DNA of 64,000 nt from JAOUFP01 sp963801505. Lineage in GTDB: Bacteria; Nitrospirota; Thermodesulfovibrionia; Thermodesulfovibrionales; UBA6898. The stretch lies in assembly GCA_963801505.1 (NCBI GenBank), contig CAWDEY010000005.1:1-64000 (forward strand), given 5' to 3'. The notes under the pieces were generated by a model, which was not told the DNA's origin, searched no databases, and saw only the letters and a list, made by a program, of their open reading frames with translations. Positions 50,926 through 59,543 of this stretch are shown here, piece by piece. A program made the position numbers and the translations under genes. How positions within the stretch are numbered: the first letter of the stretch is position 1; each line of letters begins with the position of its first letter.

Positions 50926-53334
50926 TTAAATATCTATATTCCTTGCCTCAAGCGCGTGTTTAACAATAAAGTCTTTCCTGGGCTCAACCTGATCGCCCAT
51001 CAGGATGGTGAATATTTCATCAGCCTGGACACTGTCCTCAATAGTCACCTGGAGCAGGGTCCTTTTGTCGGAATCCATGGTTGTCTCCCATAACTGATGA
51101 GGGTTCATCTCTCCCAGACCTTTATATCGCTGAATCGACAGTCCCTTACGGGCTGCCTCAAAAACATAGTTATAGAGCTCAGTAGTTGTACCCAGGTCCT
51201 TCTGCCCGTCTTTAGTAGTTATCCTGAAAGGTGCGTTTCCGAGTTCCCTGATAAAGTTATGAAGGCTCTCCAGTTCCCGAAACTCAGGAGAAACAAGCAG
51301 GTTCATGTCAAGGACAAGCTTGTAATTTTGCTTCCGTATTTCAACACCGAAGGCCCCGTGCTCCTCATCAACAGTCAGGTTCTCAATCGCGAGTCCGGGG
51401 ACAGCGGCTTTCAGCCTTTCAAGCAGCGCTGTCAACCCGTCTCTGTCCTTCAGCATGTCTTTGTTTAAGCCTTCCCGAAGCAGGAACCTCAAGACCTTGG
51501 GGTCCTTACGCCTTCTTTCAAACCACTCCAGCAGCTTCTCATAGTTAAGCAGGCGCTTAAGAAAAGGTATTAAGGCCTTGCCCTTTACCTCCTGGCCTTT
51601 TAAGGGCACAGTGATGTCCTCTGCTGCAAGGTCAAAGAGCATGTTTTGCATCTCGGCCTCATTCTGGATATATTTTTCCGTCTTCCCTTTTTTTACCTTA
51701 AACAAAGGCGGCTGGGCTATATAGAGATAACCCTGCTCAATGACCTGCGGCATCTGGCGGTAAAAGAAGGTCAGCAGCAAGGTCCTGATATGGGCGCCGT
51801 CTACATCAGCGTCAGTCATAAGGATGATCTTATGGTACCTGGTCTTCAATATATCAAAGTCACCGGAGCCGATCCCTGTTCCGAGCGCCGTGATGAGTAT
51901 CCTTATCTCCTCTGAGCCGAGCATTTTATCAAAACGCGCCTTTTCAACATTCAGTATCTTCCCCCTGAGAGGCAAAATGGCCTGCGTCCTGCGGTCTCTT
52001 CCCTGTTTGGCAGAACCTCCGGCTGAATCTCCCTCAACAATAAAAAGCTCACTTAAAGCAGGGTCTTTTTCTGAACAGTCGGCAAGTTTGCCAGGCAGCC
52101 CTGTATCCTCAAGGGCGCCCTTTCTTCTTGTAAGCTCGCGGGCCTTTCTTGCCGCATCCCTTGCCCTGGCTGCCTGGACAGCCTTATCTATGATCTTTCT
52201 GGCTATAGAAGGGTTCTCCTCAAAATACGTTGATAGGGCGTCATTGACTATCGACTCTATGATGCCTTTGGCCTCGCTGTTGCCGAGCTTCATCTTTGTC
52301 TGTCCCTCAAACTGCGGGTTTGGAAGTTTGACGCTGATGACAGCTGTTAGACCCTCCCTGATGTCATCTCCTGAAACATTGTCTTTTCCTGCCTTGAGTA
52401 TGCCTGAAGAAGTGGCATAGCTGTTGGCTGTCCTGGTAAGGGCGGATTTAAAACCAATAAGATGGGTGCCTCCCTCACGGGTATTTATATTGTTTGCAAA
52501 GGTATAAATATTTTCGGAATAGCTGTCATTGTACTGAAGCGCGACTTCAGCAAGGATCCCGTCCTTTTCCCCTGATATGTACACCGGCTTGGGATGGAGC
52601 ACATTTTTGTTCTTGTTTAGATGCTCAACAAACGAGACAATGCCGCCTTTATAGAGAAACTCATTGCCTTTGTCCGTCCTCTCGTCAAGTACAGTTATCT
52701 TTAGACCGCTGTTGAGAAACGCCAGTTCCCGCAATCTCTGGGAAAGCACGTCATAGCTGAACTCCGTCATCTCAAATATTTCACCGTCAGGCTTAAATGT
52801 CACCTTTGTGCCCCTGGACTTTGTCTTGCCGACAACAGTCAGAGGTCCTGCAGGCACCCCGCGTTCGAACCTCTGCTGAAATACCTGGCCATTTTGCTTG
52901 ATCTCTACTTCAAGCCACTCTGAAAGCGCATTGACAACTGATATGCCGACCCCGTGCAGGCCGCCTGATATCTTGTAGACAGTTGATTCGAACTTCCCTC
53001 CTGCATGAAGCTCTGTCAAAACGACTTCAGTTGCGGTACGGCCTTCAGCGTCACCCGGATGAGGCCCTGTTGGGATCCCTCTTCCATCATCAGTGACTGT
53101 ACAGCTTCCGTCGTGGTGTAAAACAACGTCGATATTGCTGCAATACCCTGCAAGTGACTCGTCAACGCTGTTGTCCACAGTCTCATATACGAGATGGTGC
53201 AGGCCGTCAGGGCCTGTAGAACCTATATACATGGCAGGCCTTTTCCTTACAGCGCTGAGGCCTTTTAATACCTTGATGTCTTCTGCTCCGTATGTTGCTT
53301 GTGTCTCTTCCTTTTTTCTCTCTTTTTCTTCCAT
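50926..53334 (-). CDS. gyrB: DNA gyrase subunit B
   Basis: The 802-residue protein has the GHKL ATPase domain (ETVDNSVDESLAGYC, VTDDGRGIPTG, SGGLHGVGISVVNALS), the TOPRIM signature LFIVEGDSAGGSAKQGRDR and DADVDGAHI, and the C-terminal GLGEMNPHQLWETTMD. It is longer than the 640-residue form because of a TOPRIM insert like that of E. coli. With GyrA it introduces negative supercoils. There is no recF between dnaN and gyrB. Confidence 0.97.
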   Translation of the reverse strand: MEEKERKKEETQATYGAEDIKVLKGLSAVRKRPAMYIGSTGPDGLHHLVYETVDNSVDESLAGYCSNIDVVLHHDGSCTVTDDGRGIPTGPHPGDAEGRTATEVVLTELHAGGKFESTVYKISGGLHGVGISVVNALSEWLEVEIKQNGQVFQQRFERGVPAGPLTVVGKTKSRGTKVTFKPDGEIFEMTEFSYDVLSQRLRELAFLNSGLKITVLDERTDKGNEFLYKGGIVSFVEHLNKNKNVLHPKPVYISGEKDGILAEVALQYNDSYSENIYTFANNINTREGGTHLIGFKSALTRTANSYATSSGILKAGKDNVSGDDIREGLTAVISVKLPNPQFEGQTKMKLGNSEAKGIIESIVNDALSTYFEENPSIARKIIDKAVQAARARDAARKARELTRRKGALEDTGLPGKLADCSEKDPALSELFIVEGDSAGGSAKQGRDRRTQAILPLRGKILNVEKARFDKMLGSEEIRILITALGTGIGSGDFDILKTRYHKIILMTDADVDGAHIRTLLLTFFYRQMPQVIEQGYLYIAQPPLFKVKKGKTEKYIQNEAEMQNMLFDLAAEDITVPLKGQEVKGKALIPFLKRLLNYEKLLEWFERRRKDPKVLRFLLREGLNKDMLKDRDGLTALLERLKAAVPGLAIENLTVDEEHGAFGVEIRKQNYKLVLDMNLLVSPEFRELESLHNFIRELGNAPFRITTKDGQKDLGTTTELYNYVFEAARKGLSIQRYKGLGEMNPHQLWETTMDSDKRTLLQVTIEDSVQADEIFTILMGDQVEPRKDFIVKHALEARNIDI

Positions 53335-53340
53335 TTTTCC

Positions 53341-53481
53341 TCTGTATTAAAAGTTGGGATTAGTAGCTCGGGATTGGGGATTGGTCTTTTTCTAACCCCT
53401 AATCCCTACCACTTGTTGGGGATTAGTAGCCGGGGATTGGGATTTGGTCATTTTCTAAACCCTAAACCCTAAGCTCTAACC
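53341..53481. repeat. Telomere-like word repeat with inverted arms (GGGATTAG type)
   Basis: Two tandem units, each of the form GGGATTAGTAGC..GGGATTGGGGATTGGTC then CTAACCCCTAATCCC: the arms are complementary and close into hairpins. It lies between dnaN and gyrB. Not coding. Confidence 0.75.
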
Positions 53482-53487
53482 CCTCCT

Positions 53488-54588
53488 TTATATTCTCATC
53501 GGCATTATCACACAGCGGTAGCCTTCATCTTTTTCATCTCTCACGAGCACCGGGCTCAATGGCGCCTGCATTTCCAGGATTACATTCTCCGAAGACATAG
53601 CAGCCAGAATGTCTATCAAATACCGTGCGTTAAAACCCATAGAAAGACTTTCACCGGTATAAGCTACTACAAGTTCGTCCTGGGCCTCTCCCATGTCAGG
53701 GTTCGAAGATGTTATCACCACAAGGTTATCGGAAAGGTCCAGCCTGACGGCATTTGATCTTTCCTTGGACATGATTGAGACCCTGCGCAGGGTCTTTACA
53801 AAAGCATCCTTTTGGAATACGACCTTCTTTTCATTCCCGGCAGGTATCACCTGATCGTAATTGGGGTAAGTGCCTTCAATGAGTCTGGTAAGGAACTGGA
53901 TATTCCCTATGCTGAACATGACATGGTTTTTGCAAAACGTCACCTTGATATTCTCCTCTGACTTGTCGAGGAGTTTTCTGAGCTCTATGGCCGCCTTTCT
54001 CGGTATGATATTTTTCCTCTCCGCTTGCGCGGAACCCTCTATTGTCTTTGATGTCATGGCCAGTCTGTGTCCGTCGGTGCCGACAACATTGAGCTTTCCC
54101 CCTGGCATTACATGAAAAAGAATGCCATTGAGGGTATACCTGGCGTCGCTTTCACCTGCGGCGAATACTGTCTTATCGATCACTTCCGTCAGTATCCTGG
54201 CATTGATATTTATTTCTTCCATGTCCTCCATGCCCGGCCATGCAGGGAATTCCTTTGCCGAGAGGCATGCAAGCCTGAAATTGCTTGCGCCTGCCTTGAT
54301 TTTCACCCACTGGTCGTCTATGGATTCACACTGGAGTTCCGTGTCTACCTCTTTTACTATCTCGAACATTTTTCTGGCAGGGATACAGATCTTCCCTTCT
54401 TTTTCCACTTTTATATCGAGGGGTTCTTTCAGTGCAGTTTCAAGGTCTGTTGCTATGATGTATGAGCCGTCCTTATTGGCATCCAATAGAAAATGGCTCA
54501 AAATAGGCATGGTGTTCCTCTTCTCGATAATATTCTGGATATTTGAGAGCTTCTGCTGTATTTCGTCCTTGGAAACAATTAACTTCAT
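53488..54588 (-). CDS. dnaN: DNA polymerase III sliding clamp (beta)
   Basis: The 366-residue protein has the three-domain clamp pattern (ATDLETALKEPLDIKVEKEG; ARYTLNGILFHVMPG; C-terminal CVIMPMRI ending VMPMR-like). It tethers Pol III to DNA. Ten bases after dnaA, in the canonical order. Confidence 0.97.
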   Translation of the reverse strand: MKLIVSKDEIQQKLSNIQNIIEKRNTMPILSHFLLDANKDGSYIIATDLETALKEPLDIKVEKEGKICIPARKMFEIVKEVDTELQCESIDDQWVKIKAGASNFRLACLSAKEFPAWPGMEDMEEININARILTEVIDKTVFAAGESDARYTLNGILFHVMPGGKLNVVGTDGHRLAMTSKTIEGSAQAERKNIIPRKAAIELRKLLDKSEENIKVTFCKNHVMFSIGNIQFLTRLIEGTYPNYDQVIPAGNEKKVVFQKDAFVKTLRRVSIMSKERSNAVRLDLSDNLVVITSSNPDMGEAQDELVVAYTGESLSMGFNARYLIDILAAMSSENVILEMQAPLSPVLVRDEKDEGYRCVIMPMRI

Positions 54589-54597
54589 AACCCCTCC

Positions 54598-55929
54598 TTA
54601 GTTTTTTATCTTCTGTAAAAGATTTTCTATCATTCTGTTGAAGGTCTCGTCCTTGCCTCTTCTGTCCTCTATCTGCTTGCAGGCATAGATCACTGTAGCG
54701 TGGTCTTTGCCTCCAAAGGCCTTTCCTATATCGTTGAGCGATAAATCAGTAATCTGCTTGCCGATATACATGGCGACCTGTCTGGGCAGGGCGATTTCCT
54801 TTGTTCTTTTCCTCGCCTTTATGTCAGCCAGCTTAAGATTATAAAAATCACACACTGTTTTCTGGATGCTGTCCATGGTGACAGGTCTTTCATCATCATG
54901 AATAATGTCTTTGAGGATCTTCTTTGTTGTCTCAATGTTTATCTCTTCGCCTGTCAGAGACGACTGGGCTGCGATCCTTATGAGGCTTCCCTCGAGTTCA
55001 CGTATGTTGGATTTGATTTTACTGGCGAGATAATATATTACATCCTCAGGTATTTTCTTTCCCATCATCTCGGCCTTCTTATAGATAATCGCTATCTTGG
55101 TCTCTATGTCAGGCGGCTGTATATCTGCGATCAACCCCATATTAAACCTTGACCTGAGCCTGTCCGTGACATCGCTGATCTCTTTTGGCGGCCTGTCACA
55201 GGAAATAACGATCTGCTTTTGCTTTTCGTAGAGGGAATTAAAGGTATAAAAGAACTCCTCCTGGGTAGCTGTCTTGTTGGCAATGAACTGGACATCGTCA
55301 AGCAGGAGCAGGTCGAGGTTCCTGTATTTTTCCTTCAGCTCTGACATCTTTTCGTGTCTGATGGCTGAGACCACCTCATTTGTAAACTGCTCGGATGAAA
55401 CATAAAGAACTGAAAAATCGTGTTTGCCTGTCATAACTTTATTGCCGATTGCATGCATAAGGTGCGTCTTTCCCAGTCCAACTCCGCCGTAGATAAAGAG
55501 CGGATTGTATGTCTTGCCTGGTGATTCAGCAACAGCAGTCGCGGCCGCATGGGCAAACTGATTGCTGTTGCCTGTAATAAAATTTTCAAATGTATATTTG
55601 GGATTGAGATAGATGCCTCTGTTTGCAAGCCTTATTCTCTTGTTTTCGAGCTGACTGATGATCTTTTGCTGCGTTGTGTCCTGCTTTTCTTCCACCTTGT
55701 ACTTTAAAGTCACAGGATAACCAACTACATTTTCCATGGAATCCTTAATCAGGTTCGGATATGAATCCTCTATCCATTCCTTGAAAAACCTGTTCGGTAT
55801 TTCCAGGGTAACAGCCTGGTCCTTTATGCTCGTTATCTTTATGGGTTTAAACCACAATTCAAAGATACTGCTTCCGACCTTGCCTTCGATTTTCACAAGA
55901 CTGTTACGCCAAATTTCTTCTAAGTTCAT
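54598..55929 (-). CDS. dnaA: Chromosomal replication initiator DnaA
   Basis: The 443-residue protein has an N-terminal oligomerisation domain, AAA+ core with Walker A GGVGLGKTHLMHA, Walker B DLLLLDDVQFI, and a C-terminal helix-turn-helix with LNDIGKAFGGKDHATVIYAC, which reads DnaA boxes. It starts replication at oriC. First gene of the dnaA-dnaN-gyrB cluster. Confidence 0.98.
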   Translation of the reverse strand: MNLEEIWRNSLVKIEGKVGSSIFELWFKPIKITSIKDQAVTLEIPNRFFKEWIEDSYPNLIKDSMENVVGYPVTLKYKVEEKQDTTQQKIISQLENKRIRLANRGIYLNPKYTFENFITGNSNQFAHAAATAVAESPGKTYNPLFIYGGVGLGKTHLMHAIGNKVMTGKHDFSVLYVSSEQFTNEVVSAIRHEKMSELKEKYRNLDLLLLDDVQFIANKTATQEEFFYTFNSLYEKQKQIVISCDRPPKEISDVTDRLRSRFNMGLIADIQPPDIETKIAIIYKKAEMMGKKIPEDVIYYLASKIKSNIRELEGSLIRIAAQSSLTGEEINIETTKKILKDIIHDDERPVTMDSIQKTVCDFYNLKLADIKARKRTKEIALPRQVAMYIGKQITDLSLNDIGKAFGGKDHATVIYACKQIEDRRGKDETFNRMIENLLQKIKN

Positions 55930-56368
55930 ATTTTTAAACCTTTATTGACAAGTTATAAACATTGTGTTAATAACTTACAAATGAAAAGTAGAGTATTATA
56001 GCTTAATTTCTTACAGGTGACAATATCCCTGTCAGTTCTCTGTTAGTATTATGTAAGGTTCTCCTGTTTGTTAAAACTCTTCATAACTCCGTTTGATTTT
56101 ATACGTACTTATCATGGGTTTTATTTCTTTTATATCAATATGTTATTGGTGTTTTACAGATACTGACACGCACTATTATAACTACTTCTATTTTTTTATA
56201 TTTAAAAATTTAAGCAGAAGGCAATTTATTTTGTTCATAAGTTCTTAAATATTCAGGCGACCAGACGGAAGGTAAAAGGTTCTTTAAGACAAATCATGCG
56301 TGATGATTAATTTACCTCAGTCGTCAGTCTAAACACCCGGGTGTTGCCATAATCCTTTTATTTGATCA
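55930..56368. other. Candidate oriC region, AT-rich
   Basis: About 440 bases between prfB and dnaA without a gene. Next to dnaA are three degenerate DnaA boxes: TTATTGACA (55942), TTATAAACA (55953) and TGTTAATAA (55965), each one or two mismatches from TTATNCACA or its complement. The rest is very AT-rich. Position at dnaA is typical of an origin, but the boxes are weak. Confidence 0.5.
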
Positions 56369-57482
56369 TCAGGAAGGTCTTGCCCTTAGTTTAAGAGACT
56401 CCCTTAAAAACCTGTCTATGTTGCCTTCCAATACAGAATCAACATCCCCAATCTCAATATCTGTCCTGTGGTCTTTCACCATTTGATAAGGCTGAAGAAC
56501 ATAGGACCTTATCTGATTACCCCAGGCAATGTCTTTTTTGTCGCCTGCGAGTTGTTCCATTTTTTTATCTTTTGCCTTCATGTCCATGTCATAAAGCCTT
56601 GCCTTGAGTATCTTCATTGCTACAGCCTTGTTCTTGTGCTGGGAGCGTTCATTCTGGCAACAGACAATAATGCCTGAGGGTATATGAGTCAGCCGAACTG
56701 CAGATGAGGTCTTGTTGACATGTTGCCCTCCAGCCCCTGATGCCCTGTATGTATCCATCTTTATATCGTCATCCCTTATATCAACAGCGATGTCGTCTTC
56801 AAGTTCAGGTAAGAGAATGACAGAGGCAAAGGACGTATGTCTTCTTTTGTTGGCGTCAAAAGGTGAAATTCTCACCAGTCTGTGTACGCCTGCCTCTGCC
56901 TTGAGGTAACCATAGGCATAATCGCCGCTGAAGGTAATGGTCGCATTTTTTATTCCGCCCTCTTCGCCTGGCTGGATGTCAACGATCTGGGCGCTAAATC
57001 CGCTCCGCTCAGCCCACCGTAGATACATCCTCATGAGCATCTGGGCCCAGTCCTGGCTTTCTATGCCGCCGGCACCCGGATGTATAGTCATGATTGCATT
57101 ATTTTTATCAAGCTCGCCTGAAAGAAGGGTCCGCAGTTCAATATTTTCAATGTCCTCTTTTAATGAGCTGATCTCTTTTTTGATCTCCCTGAAAAACAGG
57201 TCTCCGCCTTCTTCATCCAGTATGCCTATGGATTCCTCGACATAAAGAAGCTTATTTTCGATTGTGTCAAATGGAAGGACAGTATTTTCAAGCCTTGATT
57301 TTTCCTTGAGAAGTTCCCTGCTTTTCTCCGGAGAGGACCAGACATGTTCGAGTGCCAGATCTTCTGTAATTCTCTGTATGTCCTCTTTCTTTTTATCTAT
57401 ATCAAAGATAACCTCTTAAGGCGCCTGTCTTTGTCCTTAGATTAGAGAGTTCTTCCTGCAGTTCTGACTGTATCATTATCAT
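56369..57482 (-). CDS. prfB: Peptide chain release factor 2, with programmed frameshift
   Basis: The main frame encodes TIHPGAGGIESQDW (domain), GAGGQHVNKTSSAVR (GGQ catalytic motif) and related RF2 sequence. A short first frame starts at ATG 57482 or 57476 (GGAGGTAA before) and reads to ...LRGYL then TGA at 57402-57404. A +1 shift there gives L-D-I-D-K-K-K and joins the main frame, making a protein of about 370 residues. This is the classic autoregulated RF2 frameshift: low RF2 slows termination at TGA and favours the shift. It follows lnt directly. Confidence 0.93.
57402..57407 (-). promoter_or_regulatory. RF2 programmed +1 frameshift site (CTT TGA)
   Basis: The minus-strand sequence TATCTTTGAT places CTT TGA in the short frame and GAT in the long frame. 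An upstream AAGAGGT is a Shine-Dalgarno-like stimulator, weaker than the usual AGGGGG. Confidence 0.85.
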
Positions 57483-59030
57483 TTACCTCCATGACTTTAA
57501 ATTTATGAATAAAATAGCGGCTATGACCATACAAAAATATGTAAAAAGATCTCCATACCGGCTGTAAAAAGTAAGTGTATTGTCGGTTTTTACGTCTTCG
57601 GTCAAGAGCTGTTTCTGAAATAGTCCGGTTTTTGCGATAATCCTTCCACTGCTGTCTATAAATCCTGATATGCCTGAATTTGCAGAACGTATTACCGGTT
57701 TTCTGTTTTCTATTGCCCGGAAGACAACCATGCTGAAATGCTGATAAGGACCGGCTGTTTTTCCAAACCACGCATCATTGGTAATATTGACCATGAAATC
57801 ACCATTTTTGGAATAAAATTTTCTGACTAAACCAGGAAAAATGATCTCATAGCATATCAAAGTCGCAAAACTTCCGAATTCTGTTTCCGCCTTTATATAC
57901 TGATTGCCGGGAATGTAATCCCCAATACCTGCCACCATCTTGTCTACAAAGAAAAGGACCCTTCTCAGCGGAACATATTCCCCAAAAGGCACTAAATGTA
58001 TTTTATCATACTGATACGTTTTATTTCCTTCTTTATCAAGCAAAATCACGCTGTTAGTTAGGGAAACTTGCTCCGAAGAGGTCTTTTTCTCAAGCACGCT
58101 TCCAAAGAGAAGATAACTTTTGAGCGTCCTTTGAAACTCCACCAGCCGTTCTGTATTTACATTATCATTACCGAAAATAAACGGTATAGCTGTCTCAGGC
58201 CAGATAATCAGGTCTGGAGAGGTCCTCGCAGCTTCCCGGGACAGGCTGGTATAAGTATCAATTACGTACTTCTGAAATTCAGGGTCCCACTTTTGGTCCT
58301 GCTCAATGCTGCCCTGCACAACACTGGCCTTTATCATATGGCCTGCTCTTGTCTGGCCAAGCCTCCAGAAGCCGTAGCCCAGGGAGGATGTAATTACTAT
58401 AAAAAGCATGATTAAACCGAGCACTGTGTAGGACAGCGGGAATAGAGGAGTCTGTCTTATGCGGGATTTCAGAAGAAAGAGGTCTACTATGGCGCTGTTA
58501 AAGGCGAGCACGAGGAATGAGACCCCGTATATGCCGGTTATGTCGGATATCTGGATTATATGTAGAAATTTGTACTGGCTGTATCCTATGCTGGACCAGG
58601 GGAATCCTGTGAAGGCATAGGAACGGACAAACTCCAGAACAACCCACAGGACAGGTCCTATCAGCAGGGCCGGTAAATGCGTCTTTTTTATGAAAGACGA
58701 GAAAAAATAAGCAAAAATAGCAGGATAAATGCTCATGTAACAGCAGAGCAAAAGTACTATGGCAAGGCTGGTTGTAAAGGAAAAACCGCCGTAAAAGTTT
58801 ATCGAATGGTAGATCCAGTAAAGGGTCCCGAAGAAGTATACCAGACCGAAGATAAAACCTCTCTGAAAGGCCTCTCCAGGGGTTTTCTTCCAGAGAGACA
58901 GGAGCAGCGGGACAAATGCCACCCATGCCAGCAGATACATGTCGAACATCGGAAAAGCCAGGACTATCAGTGTTCCTGATATGATGGCCGGCATATAATC
59001 CATAAATTTTTTCATTTTAGAATTTTGCAT
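57483..59030 (-). CDS. lnt: Apolipoprotein N-acyltransferase
   Basis: The 515-residue protein has about six N-terminal membrane helices and a periplasmic nitrilase domain with LIIWPETAIPF (Glu), KIHLVPFGEYVPL (Lys) and LICYEIIFPG (Cys nucleophile), the Glu-Lys-Cys triad. It adds the third acyl chain to lipoproteins, consistent with a Gram-negative envelope. Its stop is directly adjacent to the prfB start. Confidence 0.96.
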   Translation of the reverse strand: MQNSKMKKFMDYMPAIISGTLIVLAFPMFDMYLLAWVAFVPLLLSLWKKTPGEAFQRGFIFGLVYFFGTLYWIYHSINFYGGFSFTTSLAIVLLLCCYMSIYPAIFAYFFSSFIKKTHLPALLIGPVLWVVLEFVRSYAFTGFPWSSIGYSQYKFLHIIQISDITGIYGVSFLVLAFNSAIVDLFLLKSRIRQTPLFPLSYTVLGLIMLFIVITSSLGYGFWRLGQTRAGHMIKASVVQGSIEQDQKWDPEFQKYVIDTYTSLSREAARTSPDLIIWPETAIPFIFGNDNVNTERLVEFQRTLKSYLLFGSVLEKKTSSEQVSLTNSVILLDKEGNKTYQYDKIHLVPFGEYVPLRRVLFFVDKMVAGIGDYIPGNQYIKAETEFGSFATLICYEIIFPGLVRKFYSKNGDFMVNITNDAWFGKTAGPYQHFSMVVFRAIENRKPVIRSANSGISGFIDSSGRIIAKTGLFQKQLLTEDVKTDNTLTFYSRYGDLFTYFCMVIAAILFINLKSWR

Positions 59031-59033
59031 TAG

Positions 59034-59063
59034 TTGACAATAAAAAAAGCTAAATAGTATAGT
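59034..59063 (+). promoter_or_regulatory. Promoter of the tRNA-Phe gene
   Basis: TTGACA at 59034-59039, 18 bases, TATAGT at 59058-59063, then the tRNA at 59074. A TATAAT at 59064 is also nearby. It is divergent from lnt. Confidence 0.7.
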
Positions 59064-59073
59064 TATAATCCGT

Positions 59074-59149
59074 GGGCAGTTAGCTCAGTCGGTAGAGCAG
59101 AGGCCTGAAAAGCCTCGTGTCCGCAGTTCGATTCTGCGACTGCCCACCA
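59074..59149 (+). tRNA. tRNA-Phe (GAA)
   Basis: 76 bases with acceptor GGGCAGT/ACTGCCC, D arm GCTC/GAGC, anticodon stem GAGGC/GCCTC with loop CTGAAAA (anticodon GAA), T arm CGCAG/CTGCG and an encoded CCA end. All stems pair cleanly. Confidence 0.97.
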
Positions 59150-59276
59150 TGATTTTATGTATCTGCCTCTATAAGAGTCAAGGACAAAGAAGCAATAATT
59201 ATCAGAAATCATGTAATTCAATCTTTTATTTCCGAAATAAACCCAAACCTGGTAATACCGGAACCAAAATGCATTT

Positions 59277-59433
59277 TACCGCAGAGCCGCAGAGTTCGCA
59301 GAGATGTAGTGAATTTTTTTTCCGGTGAGAGGCCGGAAAAAATAAGCCCTCCTCATGACAGTTTATATATTTCTGCCCTCTCAGCAGAAATATATAATTA
59401 CACTCTCTGCGTACTTTGCGCCTCTGCGGTGAG
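59277..59433. mobile_element. MITE-like element with CGCAGAG arms
   Basis: Left arm ACCGCAGAGCCGCAGAGTTC, right arm TACTTTGCGCCTCTGCGGT; arm words match the cassette at 42302. The core has CCGGTGAGAGGCCGG and GCAGAAATATATAATT with inner hairpins. No ORF. Confidence 0.75.
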
Positions 59434-59543
59434 CTATTACAATTTGTCATGTCATTTCGTACAATATTTTGCTCCATTTAGGTTGTTTTAGTTATACTAT
59501 CATGTTGTGATAAGACGTTTTTTTTATAAGAGGTATTTATACA

